A DNA stretch of 64,000 nt, from contig NZ_RKQJ01000001.1 in assembly GCF_003814515.1 (NCBI RefSeq), positions 496,001 through 560,000 on the forward strand, written 5' to 3'. Source of the DNA: Salinicoccus roseus (lineage in GTDB: Bacteria > Bacillota > Bacilli > Staphylococcales > Salinicoccaceae). Numbering within the stretch: position 1 is the first letter of the stretch; each line of letters begins with the position of its first letter. Of the stretch, positions 49,881 through 57,856 are shown piece after piece. The notes beneath the pieces were generated by a model. It worked only from the letters and a program-made list of their open reading frames with translations. It had not been told where the DNA came from and did not search any database. A program made the position numbers and the translations under genes.

Positions 49881-49920
49881 ATTTACAAATATTACAGAGT
49901 TGTAATGGATTTGTAATATT
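49881..49920. promoter_or_regulatory. Nested palindromes upstream of the copy 2 promoter
   Basis: ATTACA-GAGT-TGTAAT (49891-49906) is a perfect inverted repeat, flanked by ATTTACAAAT and ATTTGTAATAT in mirror arrangement. The block lies 5 to 45 bases upstream of the -35 box and looks like a regulator binding site. Copy 1 lacks it. Confidence 0.45.
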
Positions 49921-49932
49921 TAAAATCGCACT

Positions 49933-50295
49933 CTACCAGTCAGAAGTGAAGAAAAGATCGTATTTTTCATAATCTATGAACTTGGCGTGATAGAAGTCAC
50001 AGGCTGCCTGATTTATATAGTTATGGTATATACGGTCATATTCATATGAACCAAAGAAAGGACCAGGGAATGCAGGCATAAGCAAATTTGCTTTTTCAGG
50101 AGAATGGCGGATTTCATTAAGTAAAAGATACAGTTCATTCACCATTTCCAATGACACCTTTATTTTTCCACAGTTTTCAAGACTGAAATGCTTCACAAAG
50201 TAACCCTGTAGAGCGTTGAACTTCCTATAGTAGCTATATTCAATGACTTCATTGGTTTCACGTTCCTGAAGATAAAGATACATATCCAATCCCAT
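49933..50295 (-). CDS. Hypothetical protein (MGLDMYL family)
   Basis: A 120-residue protein beginning MGLDMYLYLQERETNEVIEY and rich in aromatic residues (YSYYRKFNALQGYF, FFGSYEYDRIYHNY). Proteins with an MGLDMYL start are often seen in phages and mobile DNA, but no function is known. GAGGAG precedes the ATG. It is codirectional with radC, 11 bases downstream of it, and is AT-rich like radC. No membrane helix or metal motif. Confidence 0.75.
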   Translation of the reverse strand: MGLDMYLYLQERETNEVIEYSYYRKFNALQGYFVKHFSLENCGKIKVSLEMVNELYLLLNEIRHSPEKANLLMPAFPGPFFGSYEYDRIYHNYINQAACDFYHAKFIDYEKYDLFFTSDW

Positions 50296-50306
50296 CTACC
50301 CACTCC

Positions 50307-50990
50307 TCATTTAATGAAATTCATTTCCTTTAAACTGATATACTTTCCCGAACCAATAATGATGTGGTCTAGAAAATCAACTCCTATCATCTCCCCACAT
50401 TCATGAAGTCTTCTTGTAACTTCTATGTCCTCTCTGGAAGGCGAGGGGTCTCCACTTGGATGATTGTGGACACAAATGATTGCTGCTGCACTTCTTTTAA
50501 CTGCTTCCTTATACACTTCCCTTGGGTGAACAATGGAGGTGTTCAAGGAACCTTTGAACATCGTCTCCTGATGAATCACCATATTTTTCGTTGATAAATA
50601 CAGAACCACGAAATGCTCCTGTTGATAATATCTCATCTTCTCCATCAGAAGATCACTTACGTCATCCGGACTCTTTATATAAATATCTTCCTCAAGTGAA
50701 TGCGTATGCATTCTGATTGCAAGCTCAATTACAGCAAGAATTGTTACGGCCTTCGCCTCCCCAATCCCCTTTACACTTATCAGTTCCTGGTAGGTCAGGC
50801 CTCTGAGCTCACGTATAGTTTTCATATCTTTTATGATCCTATTTGCTACTGTTATGCTCGATTCTTCTCTGTTGCCTGTGTTAATGATGATGCCCAACAG
50901 TTCCTGGTTGGTAAGTTTGTCGGGGCCGTAATTCATTAGTCTCTCACGGGGTTTGTCAGAATCATGCATTTCTTTGATTAATAGTGTCAT
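50307..50990 (-). CDS. radC: RadC family protein (JAMM/MPN+ domain)
   Basis: A 227-residue RadC/YeeS protein: an N-terminal helix-hairpin-helix region (LISVKGIGEAKAVTILAVIE) and a C-terminal JAMM metalloprotease-like domain with IICVHNHPSGDPSPSREDIE carrying the HxH...D zinc motif. Its role in repair or competence is unsettled. GGAGGG precedes the ATG, which overlaps the prepilin peptidase stop by 4 bases. In Firmicutes radC is normally next to mreBCD; here the met/ABC block separates them. Confidence 0.93.
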   Translation of the reverse strand: MTLLIKEMHDSDKPRERLMNYGPDKLTNQELLGIIINTGNREESSITVANRIIKDMKTIRELRGLTYQELISVKGIGEAKAVTILAVIELAIRMHTHSLEEDIYIKSPDDVSDLLMEKMRYYQQEHFVVLYLSTKNMVIHQETMFKGSLNTSIVHPREVYKEAVKRSAAAIICVHNHPSGDPSPSREDIEVTRRLHECGEMIGVDFLDHIIIGSGKYISLKEMNFIK

Positions 50991-51703
50991 AGGAACCCTC
51001 CGAAATAGATTGTATTTATCTCTTCATAAAGAATGAATGATAGGATAAGCGCATTTGTGATGAAAGGAACAAGAGGTATTTTGCGTGGCATATCACTTTT
51101 ATAAAAGTGAAGAATGATTATAAACAATCCTCCTATTATATAGGTCAGAAGAATTGTATAGACGAAGAAATTGACCGGTGTAATCAGCGTGATAACTGTA
51201 AAAAGCTTGATGTCACCATAACCTACAGAATCCGAAAATAGCATGTAGAACAAATGAAGTATGAGAATAATGAATATATCTTTAAAAGGTTCGATATATT
51301 GTAGATCAGTCAAAAAAAGCCCGGTAAAAAGAAACAATAGACTCATATGATTTGGAATCGTAAAAGTTTTGAAATCATTGAGAGCAACCGGTATAAGTAT
51401 AGTAATCATAAGATAATACAATGTGAGATCCTTTAGGGACAGGTCGTAAAATATGGGAAGGAGGTAAAAGAAAATCAGTAATAGTTCACAAATAAAAGAA
51501 CTAATATCAATATTACTTTTACAGTGCGAGCATTTTCCTTTTAATAACATGAAGCTGGCAACCGGAATCAACTCCAGCCATTTCAGAGTATGATTACATG
51601 AATCACATCTGCTTCTTCTATAAAGAATGTTTAAATGCTTTGCTTCTGTAACTGCAACCATGAATGAAGCGCATATGCCACCGAATAATATAATCCATAC
51701 CAT
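50987..51703 (-). CDS. comC: Type 4 prepilin peptidase (ComC-like)
   Basis: A 238-residue polytopic aspartic protease that cleaves and methylates type 4 pilin-like prepilins needed for DNA uptake. Two CxxC pairs are seen in the cytoplasmic loop (RCDSCNHTL and KCSHCKSN). The two catalytic aspartates are in VALNDFKTFTIPN and VGYGDIKLF, and about seven transmembrane helices follow the usual layout. GAGGAGGG precedes the ATG. folC, the usual upstream neighbour in staphylococci, is missing: beyond 51.7 kb synteny breaks. Confidence 0.9.
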   Translation of the reverse strand: MVWIILFGGICASFMVAVTEAKHLNILYRRSRCDSCNHTLKWLELIPVASFMLLKGKCSHCKSNIDISSFICELLLIFFYLLPIFYDLSLKDLTLYYLMITILIPVALNDFKTFTIPNHMSLLFLFTGLFLTDLQYIEPFKDIFIILILHLFYMLFSDSVGYGDIKLFTVITLITPVNFFVYTILLTYIIGGLFIIILHFYKSDMPRKIPLVPFITNALILSFILYEEINTIYFGGFL

Positions 51704-51949
51704 AGTCTCCCTCCTCTGCTACAAACATATTATCTCTGATTTATTTTGTTGTAAAAATGCAGAAATGAAGAAACATGAGACCTTTATCTGGATTATTCTT
51801 TTAATGTATTTATAAATGCACAGTTTTCTTATTTCTGTATAAATTGGTTTGAAAATCATACATTTATCATCGAGCCAAGAGTGTTTAATATTTATTAATG
51901 AGATAAAGTTATATAAACCGGTAGCTCTGAAAATACAGGAGAAGACAAA

Positions 51950-52003
51950 AAAGACCCAGTGACTCCAAAAATTAGTCGAACTTTTTTGGGATACTGGGTC
52001 TTA
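51950..52003 (-). repeat. Long imperfect inverted repeat with T-run
   Basis: AAGACCCAGT pairs with ACTGGGTCTT, and inside it CCAAAAA pairs with TTTTTGG around a 10-base loop. The minus strand continues TTTTTT, so it can act as a terminator. The unusually long two-part stem resembles the hairpins that IS1182/IS1272-type elements carry or target, but no transposase is present. It lies in a 426-base stretch (51704-52129) that otherwise holds no gene I can support. Confidence 0.6.
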
Positions 52004-52129
52004 GTTAAGTCCATGATATATAAAATTGATAATTAATCGTTTGAATCTTTCCGGATACGTTATGGCACCCATAGTTGGCAGGTGTTAATGCATATGATTA
52101 GAACCCTTTTATATGCCATTACTTATCCA

Positions 52130-52615
52130 TCAACTCCTCTCAACAACACCTGCATAACTAAATCTCCCTCGACAACTCCGGCATATATACCGCTTCTCAT
52201 ACCCTTTCATATTCCTGCTGAACTGGTACCCACACTTTCTGCATTCGTACAAGTGGCTTTCTCCTCTATACATATGAGTACGTGTCCTGGAAATACCCAG
52301 ACGATCGAGAATCCTGATGAATGTGGCATCAGAATCTCTGTAGGGCTGATTTTTAGCGAAGAGTGCATAGTGGACACATTCGTGGTACAGCACATCAAGG
52401 ATGGTTTCATTGGGATTATTACTGATGAAAGTATGTGACATCACGATCTCCATTTCCTTATCCTGCGGTTTGCCCCGTATGTATTTGATGCGGAAGGCAC
52501 CGAGTCTTGATTTCATGCGCTTTGAAATGCGGATCGGTATATCAAGTGGCATGCCGAATTCCCTTTTAAGGAAAGCATCTGCATGCTGCTCCAGTTGTAT
52601 CTGTTCCATTTCCAT
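52130..52615 (-). CDS. SprT-like zinc protein
   Basis: A 161-residue protein with the SprT-type metalloprotease motif YHECVHYALF (HExxH with C as second variable residue) near residue 80, and a C-terminal zinc ribbon with YECRKCGYQF and YICRSCRGRF. It belongs to the SprT-like family, related to the domain of Spartan proteases; Firmicute members (YdcK-like) are uncharacterised. AGAGGTCG precedes the ATG. It stands alone between the hairpin at 51950 and the tartrate-type cassette. Confidence 0.85.
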   Translation of the reverse strand: MEMEQIQLEQHADAFLKREFGMPLDIPIRISKRMKSRLGAFRIKYIRGKPQDKEMEIVMSHTFISNNPNETILDVLYHECVHYALFAKNQPYRDSDATFIRILDRLGISRTRTHMYRGESHLYECRKCGYQFSRNMKGYEKRYICRSCRGRFSYAGVVERS

Positions 52616-52693
52616 CGACCTCTATCATTCTGAATTATCGTTGCCTTCATCTTCTCATACTTCGCTTGCTAACTGCTATATATTTTCAGTAAT

Positions 52694-52729
52694 CAAAAAA
52701 AGACCAAGATATCATTACATATCTTGGTC
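52694..52729 (-). terminator. Terminator after glycerate kinase
   Basis: An 11-bp perfect stem, GACCAAGATAT and its complement around a 6-base loop, is followed by TTTTTTT on the minus strand. Confidence 0.9.
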
Positions 52730-52797
52730 AGTATTCATTAATGAGAACATTTTTTGAGAGCAGACGAGATAGTCTCTCTTCGATGTATGTTAACGTT

Positions 52798-53940
52798 TTA
52801 TCTAGCAAATAATTTGCTGACTCTAACGATCTGTTCGACAGTCTTTTCAATATTAAAGGCAGCAACTTCTTTATCCAGTGCCTTCTCCATTGAAATCGGA
52901 GCAGTTTGGATGGAGAATACTCCTTGAATTCCTGAGTGGTTGAGTTGGTAGGCATCTGTGGTTAGATTGCCTGCTATTCCAATTACGGGAACCTCATGTT
53001 TAGAGGATAGGAGAGCTAGACCTGCAGGCACCTTGCCCATGGAAGTCTGTCCATCCATTTTACCTTCTCCCGTTATAACAAGATCTGCCTCTTTTATTTG
53101 TTCTTCTATACCTAAAGTATCTAAAACCAGATTAATTCCAGATTCCAATCGCCCATTCAAATAACCATAGAATGCTGCGCCCAATCCTCCAGCTGCGCCA
53201 CCTCCTTCAATATTTTTCAGTTCTATACCAAGTTCTTGGAAAGTTGTCTGAGCGAAATTTTCCAGACATTTGTCCAACCTAATAACCATTTCTGGATTCG
53301 CACCTTTTTGAGGGCCAAAAATATAAGAAGCTCCGTGGTTGCCGCATAATAAGTTAGTGACATCACATGCAACACGAAAGTCACAGTCTCTATACTTGTC
53401 TGACTCATCAGTGGCTTCTATTTTATGGATTCTACTTAATTCTTCACCACCATAATTTATTTCGGCTCTTTCATAATCCAAAAACTTAAAACCCAATGCT
53501 TGGAGCATGCCAACACCGCCATCATTTGTGGCACTTCCACCTAATCCAATAACAAATTTACGACATCCCTCTTGATACGCATGTGCTATCAATTCCCCCA
53601 CACCATAAGAAGTCGTAAGAGACGGGTTCAATTCTTTGGCATCGAGCAAGGGCAGACCACAGGCTTCGGCTATTTCTATAACTGCCATTGATTCTTCACG
53701 GACAATTCCATAAGATGCTTGAACTTTTTTATATAGCGGACCCGTTACACTGACTGCTACTTTTTCTCCACGCATTTTCTCTATCAATGCATCTACTGTC
53801 CCTTCTCCTCCATCTGCCATGGGGAAAATACTCAATTCTGCATTTGGAACAGCGTTTTTAATTCCAGCACAAGCACTTTGATTCGCTTCATAGGATGAGA
53901 GACTCCCTTTAAAAGAGTCTATAGCAACTACCACTCTCAT
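52798..53940 (-). CDS. Glycerate kinase
   Basis: A 380-residue GlxK/GarK-type kinase that phosphorylates D-glycerate, normally to 2-phosphoglycerate. Signatures are VVAIDSFKGSLSSYEANQS at the N-terminus, FPMADGGEGTVDALI, VIGLGGSATNDGGVGMLQAL and DLVITGEGKMDGQTSMGKVP. GGGGAG precedes the ATG. It lies 38 bases downstream of the TtuC-type dehydrogenase, whose meso-tartrate product is D-glycerate, so the pair makes a short route into glycolysis. Codon use is AT-richer than the core genes. Confidence 0.92.
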   Translation of the reverse strand: MRVVVAIDSFKGSLSSYEANQSACAGIKNAVPNAELSIFPMADGGEGTVDALIEKMRGEKVAVSVTGPLYKKVQASYGIVREESMAVIEIAEACGLPLLDAKELNPSLTTSYGVGELIAHAYQEGCRKFVIGLGGSATNDGGVGMLQALGFKFLDYERAEINYGGEELSRIHKIEATDESDKYRDCDFRVACDVTNLLCGNHGASYIFGPQKGANPEMVIRLDKCLENFAQTTFQELGIELKNIEGGGAAGGLGAAFYGYLNGRLESGINLVLDTLGIEEQIKEADLVITGEGKMDGQTSMGKVPAGLALLSSKHEVPVIGIAGNLTTDAYQLNHSGIQGVFSIQTAPISMEKALDKEVAAFNIEKTVEQIVRVSKLFAR

Positions 53941-53978
53941 TAGATTCGCTCCCCATGGAAATACAGTCTTTTCACACT

Positions 53979-55070
53979 CTATGCCTTATCTTTTACTACA
54001 GACAAATTATCAATAATTGCATTTGTAATATCTTCTGTGTCGTAATTACCACCCAGATCACGAGTCAAAATACCTTTTTCTGTTGTACTTCGGATTGCCT
54101 CATGTAAGGCGTTTGCCTCTTCCTTAAGCCCAAAATGATCAAGCATCAACGAAGCACTGTCAATAGTTCCGATAGGATTGGCGATTCCTTTGCCTGCGAT
54201 ATCTGGTGCCGATCCATGTACGGATTCAAACATGCTTGGCGTACGTTTTTCAGGATTGAGGTTGGCGCTGGCAGCTACACCAAGGCTGCCCGAGAGTGCA
54301 CTTCCGAGGTCGGAGAGTATATCAGCGAACAGGTTTGATGCAACTACCACTTCCAGTTTTTCAGGGTGCATGACAAATTGAGCTGCCATTGCATCTACGA
54401 GCCACTGATCCGTTTCAACATCAGGGTATTCCTTGCTTACACGTTCAAATACTTCATCCCATAAGACCATTCCATACTGTTGAGCATTACTTTTGGTGAC
54501 ACTTGTCACTTTCTTTCTTTTTCGTGTCCTTGCCGTCTCAAATGCGAATCTGATAATACGTTCGCATCCCTTTTCTGTAAATAGGGAAGTCTGTACAGCA
54601 ACTTCCTGCCCTTCCCCTCTTCCATCAAAATTACGGCCACCAATACCTGAGTACTCGCCCTCAGAATTTTCACGTATTAAGAGCCAGTTCAGCTTATCTG
54701 CTTCAGGATGAGTTATCCTTCGGGGTACTCCTGGTAGAAATTCAACAGGTCTGATATTTGCCCATTGATCCAGTCCTTGACAAATTGCCAAACGCAGTCC
54801 CCATAGACTTACATGGTCAGGCACACCTGGAAAACCAACTGCTCCAAAGTAAATAGCATCATAGTTCCTCATTTTTTCTACACCATCATCATCGATCATT
54901 TTTCCATTTTCAAGGTAGTATTCACATCCCCAAGGAAAGTGATCGTATTCAAATTCGAATTTACCCTCGGACTGTTTAGCCATATAATCAAGAACACGAA
55001 TCCCTTCCGCCACTACTTCCTTCCCTACACCATCACCTGGAATTACTGCAATTTTAAATTTTCTAGTCAT
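53979..55070 (-). CDS. Tartrate/D-malate dehydrogenase (TtuC/DmlA type)
   Basis: A 363-residue beta-decarboxylating dehydrogenase of the isopropylmalate dehydrogenase family. KIAVIPGDGVGKEVVAEGIR, RENSEGEYSGIGGR, VTSVTKSNAQQYGMVLWDEV and FESVHGSAPDIAGKGIANP are present. The FWGxxYY-like segment PWGCEYYLENGKMID and SLWGLRLAICQGLDQWANIR fit tartrate/D-malate enzymes rather than LeuB. Such enzymes oxidise tartrate and D-malate and convert meso-tartrate to D-glycerate. Neighbouring glycerate kinase and carboxylate transporter support this. AAAGGAGGG precedes the ATG. Confidence 0.87.
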   Translation of the reverse strand: MTRKFKIAVIPGDGVGKEVVAEGIRVLDYMAKQSEGKFEFEYDHFPWGCEYYLENGKMIDDDGVEKMRNYDAIYFGAVGFPGVPDHVSLWGLRLAICQGLDQWANIRPVEFLPGVPRRITHPEADKLNWLLIRENSEGEYSGIGGRNFDGRGEGQEVAVQTSLFTEKGCERIIRFAFETARTRKRKKVTSVTKSNAQQYGMVLWDEVFERVSKEYPDVETDQWLVDAMAAQFVMHPEKLEVVVASNLFADILSDLGSALSGSLGVAASANLNPEKRTPSMFESVHGSAPDIAGKGIANPIGTIDSASLMLDHFGLKEEANALHEAIRSTTEKGILTRDLGGNYDTEDITNAIIDNLSVVKDKA

Positions 55071-55103
55071 AATAAATTTCCCTCCTTTGTTTTCTTAATA
55101 TTC

Positions 55104-55133
55104 ACAATACACTAACGTATTAATTACTGTCAA
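55104..55133 (-). promoter_or_regulatory. Promoter of the dehydrogenase-glycerate kinase operon
   Basis: TTGACA (55128-55133) and TATTGT (55104-55109) on the minus strand, spacer 18. The spacer contains an operator-like copy of TAACGTATTAATTA. Confidence 0.65.
55113..55126. promoter_or_regulatory. Candidate operator, site 1
   Basis: TAACGTATTAATTA, which includes a near-palindromic TAAYGTATTA core, lies in the spacer of the minus-strand promoter. The same 14-base motif recurs at 55175-55188 with one C/T difference. Confidence 0.55.
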
Positions 55134-55167
55134 TTATAAAGTTAAAAAACTAATTTTATTTATTATA

Positions 55168-55196
55168 TTGACTTTAATGTATTAATTAATTATCAT
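55168..55196 (+). promoter_or_regulatory. Promoter of the DASS transporter
   Basis: TTGACT (55168-55173) and TATCAT (55191-55196) with exactly 17 bases between them, about 70 bases upstream of the transporter start. Confidence 0.7.
55175..55188. promoter_or_regulatory. Candidate operator, site 2
   Basis: TAATGTATTAATTA lies inside the spacer of the plus-strand promoter. With site 1 it gives one motif per divergent promoter in the same relative position, as expected for a shared repressor such as the GntR/FCD protein encoded at 57017. Confidence 0.55.
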
Positions 55197-55265
55197 TTTA
55201 AATATAGATTCAGAAATATTTTAATAATCTAAATTTTGTAAGCGTTATCAAAGGGGGAAACAAGT

Positions 55266-56936
55266 ATGACGTTGTTGCGTACTATCTGGTCCTGGTTATG
55301 GAGATGGGATGCACAAGCACGAAATCTATTTCGTTTCGCATTCAGTGTTGTCACACCTACAAGAAAAAAAGCGGATGAAGGGGAAATTGAAAAAGCTTTT
55401 AAAGAAGCTACAAAACACAGTAGTAACAAAGAACCAAATCAAAACAAACCACCAGCATATTCGAAAGTACAAAGAATAGGCCTAATCTTGGGGCCGCTTC
55501 TATTCATGACTGTAAAGTTGTTGCCTACACCAATGGATATGACCGGTGAAGCCAATACAGTACTAGGTGTACTACTATGGGTCGCAGTATGGTGGGTCAC
55601 TGAAGCGCTTCCTATTCCAGTCACTTCTTTATTGCCATTGATTCTCTTTCCTCTTGGAGGAGTCATGGAAACCGGTGAAGTTTCAGCCTCCTACGGTGAT
55701 TCATTGATTTTCTTGTTTGCAGGCAGTTTTCTAATTGCTTTATCCATGGAAAAATGGAATCTTCATAGGAGAGTCGCTCTTTCTATTATTTCAATGGTAG
55801 GTACAAATCCGAACAGTATAATTTTAGGGTTTATGCTGGCGACTGCATTTCTGTCAATGTGGATTTCAAATACTGCAACAACTATGATGATGGTCCCTAT
55901 CGCTCTTGCAGTTACCAAACAGTTTGCAGATTCACTTAAATCCAATACTTCCATAATTTATCCTCCTGATACAACGCCTGGCAACTTCAGATTTGGAACT
56001 GCATTGATGCTCGGAGTAGCCTACTCAGCAACGATAGGGGGATTTGGAACTCTGATCGGTGCGCCCGCTAACATAATTCTAGCCGGTACTGTGAGCAATT
56101 TATATAATATCGAGGTTACTTTTGCCAATTGGATTATTTTCGGTCTGCCATTGGTAACCGTCCTTATACCACTATTATGGTTGTACCTGACCAAATTCTC
56201 ATTTCCAATGAAATCCCAAGGGTTACCAGGAGGTAAGCAGGTGATTCAGAATGAACTTAAAAGCCTTGGCAGGATTACTTATGAAGAAAAAGTCGTTTTA
56301 ACGATTTTCTCACTTACAGGATTGGCATGGATATCTAGAAGCTTTTTCCTGAATAATTTCATACCTGGTCTTGATGATGCCTTGATAGCACTCCTTGGTG
56401 CCATTGCCCTATTTATTATACCTGCCAAAAATAAAGGTGAATCCATTATGGATTGGAATACTGCTTTAAAGCTCCCATGGGGAATACTGTGGCTGTTTGG
56501 TGGTGGATTAGCGCTTGCTGCTGGAATTACCAATTCCGGTCTTAATGAGTGGATCGGTGGATTATTGGGTAGTATCGAAGCAGTGCCATTAATTGTTACA
56601 ATTGCTCTTATTGTGGCTTCAATGACTCTATTATCTGAATTTACTTCTAATACTGCTACAGCAACAATGGCCTATCCAATAGTGGCAGTTGTAGCTACGA
56701 CTCTTGGGGTTAATCCTATAATACTCATGGTGGCAGCCAATATGGGAGCGACATTCGCCTATATGTTCCCGGTGGCTGCTCCGCCAAATGCCATTGTATT
56801 CGGAACAGGCTATGTAAAGATGAGTAGTATGGCCATGACAGGTATTTGGCTGAATCTAATTTCAATTATAATATCAATCTTGGTAGTATATTTCTATGTA
56901 CCATTGGTATTCTCTAATCTAATAGATGCTATATAA
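55266..56936 (+). CDS. DASS-family (SLC13) carboxylate:sodium symporter
   Basis: A 556-residue membrane protein with about 12-14 hydrophobic segments after an N-terminal cytoplasmic extension of some 65 residues. Both SNT motifs of the divalent anion:Na+ symporter family are visible: SMWISNTATTMMMVP and SEFTSNTATATMAYP, along with VWWVTEALPIPVTSLLPL. Related proteins import C4-dicarboxylates such as succinate and malate, which suits tartrate or malate here. GGGGGAAAC precedes the ATG. It is divergent from the dehydrogenase gene. Confidence 0.92.
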   Translation: MTLLRTIWSWLWRWDAQARNLFRFAFSVVTPTRKKADEGEIEKAFKEATKHSSNKEPNQNKPPAYSKVQRIGLILGPLLFMTVKLLPTPMDMTGEANTVLGVLLWVAVWWVTEALPIPVTSLLPLILFPLGGVMETGEVSASYGDSLIFLFAGSFLIALSMEKWNLHRRVALSIISMVGTNPNSIILGFMLATAFLSMWISNTATTMMMVPIALAVTKQFADSLKSNTSIIYPPDTTPGNFRFGTALMLGVAYSATIGGFGTLIGAPANIILAGTVSNLYNIEVTFANWIIFGLPLVTVLIPLLWLYLTKFSFPMKSQGLPGGKQVIQNELKSLGRITYEEKVVLTIFSLTGLAWISRSFFLNNFIPGLDDALIALLGAIALFIIPAKNKGESIMDWNTALKLPWGILWLFGGGLALAAGITNSGLNEWIGGLLGSIEAVPLIVTIALIVASMTLLSEFTSNTATATMAYPIVAVVATTLGVNPIILMVAANMGATFAYMFPVAAPPNAIVFGTGYVKMSSMAMTGIWLNLISIIISILVVYFYVPLVFSNLIDAI

Positions 56937-56942
56937 ATTTAT

Positions 56943-56977
56943 GTTCAGTCCTGATTTCAGGGCTGAACTTATTATTG
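56943..56977 (+). terminator. Terminator after the DASS transporter
   Basis: GTTCAGTCCTG and CAGGGCTGAAC form a stem with one G-U mismatch around ATTT, followed by TTATTATTGT. It is a moderate terminator, so some read-through to the regulator gene is possible. Confidence 0.65.
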
Positions 56978-57016
56978 TATACTTTATATATATAAAAAAT
57001 GAATAAGGATGAGAAG

Positions 57017-57760
57017 ATGAAAGAGCGAAATGAAAATACCAGTCTCCATTCATTGACCAATGAACAGATACTTCACAACCTGAGTGTTTTCATCTCTAAA
57101 ATGGATGATCTGGATGAAATGAGATTTCCACAGAAGGCATATACAATCATCAAAAAAGCAGTCAGAAATCTGATACTTCCGCCTGGCAAGACCTTCCTGG
57201 AGAGAGAGGTAGCTGAAACTCTTGAAATGAGCCGTACTCCAGTCAGAGAAGCACTTGTTAGACTGGAAATGGAAGATGCGCTTCAAATCATTCCACGGAG
57301 AGGATTCTTCATCGAACCTATCGAAAAGAATGACCTTAGTGATATTTATCAGATGGTAGCTGCTTTGGATGGTCTAGCAATTGAATTATCCACTGATTAC
57401 ATGAATGATGAAGAAGTGTCTAAATTGGATGCATTAATCAATAGCCAGGAAGAGGCATTGGAAAAAGAAGACTTTGAAGAATGGGCAATATTGGATGATG
57501 AATTTCATAATACAATCATAAAATTTTCAAAAAACGACAATCTTAATAAAGTGATTGAAAACTATACAGACAAACTATATAAAGCTAGGTTGTATACTAT
57601 CAATTATCGTCCATCCCCTGCCATGTCCATTGTAGAACATAAAGCTATGGTGGCTTGCATACGTGCAAAAGATAAAAAAGCAGCGAAAATGGTTATGGAA
57701 TCCCACAGAAAGCGTGCCCAACAGGAAATACTAAACGCACTGGATGAAATCAATAACTGA
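57017..57760 (+). CDS. GntR/FCD family transcriptional regulator
   Basis: A 247-residue FadR-type regulator. The N-terminal winged helix contains PPGKTFLEREVAETLEMSR and TPVREALVRLEMEDALQI; the C-terminal FCD domain has the metal-binding-type residues in ILDDEFHNTI, EHKAMVACI and ESHRKR. These domains often sense carboxylates, fitting control of the neighbouring transporter and dehydrogenase. The ATG at 57017 is chosen because AAGGA has 7-base spacing; an ATG at 56999 lacks a ribosome binding site. The gene is AT-rich like the cassette and ends in a strong hairpin. Confidence 0.9.
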   Translation: MKERNENTSLHSLTNEQILHNLSVFISKMDDLDEMRFPQKAYTIIKKAVRNLILPPGKTFLEREVAETLEMSRTPVREALVRLEMEDALQIIPRRGFFIEPIEKNDLSDIYQMVAALDGLAIELSTDYMNDEEVSKLDALINSQEEALEKEDFEEWAILDDEFHNTIIKFSKNDNLNKVIENYTDKLYKARLYTINYRPSPAMSIVEHKAMVACIRAKDKKAAKMVMESHRKRAQQEILNALDEINN

Positions 57761-57774
57761 ATTATTATATTTAT

Positions 57775-57813
57775 AAAAATCCCTTTTAGCCATAATAGCT
57801 AAAAGGGATTTTT
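57775..57813. terminator. Bidirectional terminator after the GntR gene
   Basis: AAAAATCCCTTTTAGC and its complement form a 16-bp stem around 7 bases. T-runs on both strands make it usable by the GntR gene and by the convergent oxidoreductase. Confidence 0.92.
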
Positions 57814-57856
57814 GCTTTCTTATAAAGAATCTCTAACTGTTTTAAGAGTCTATACT

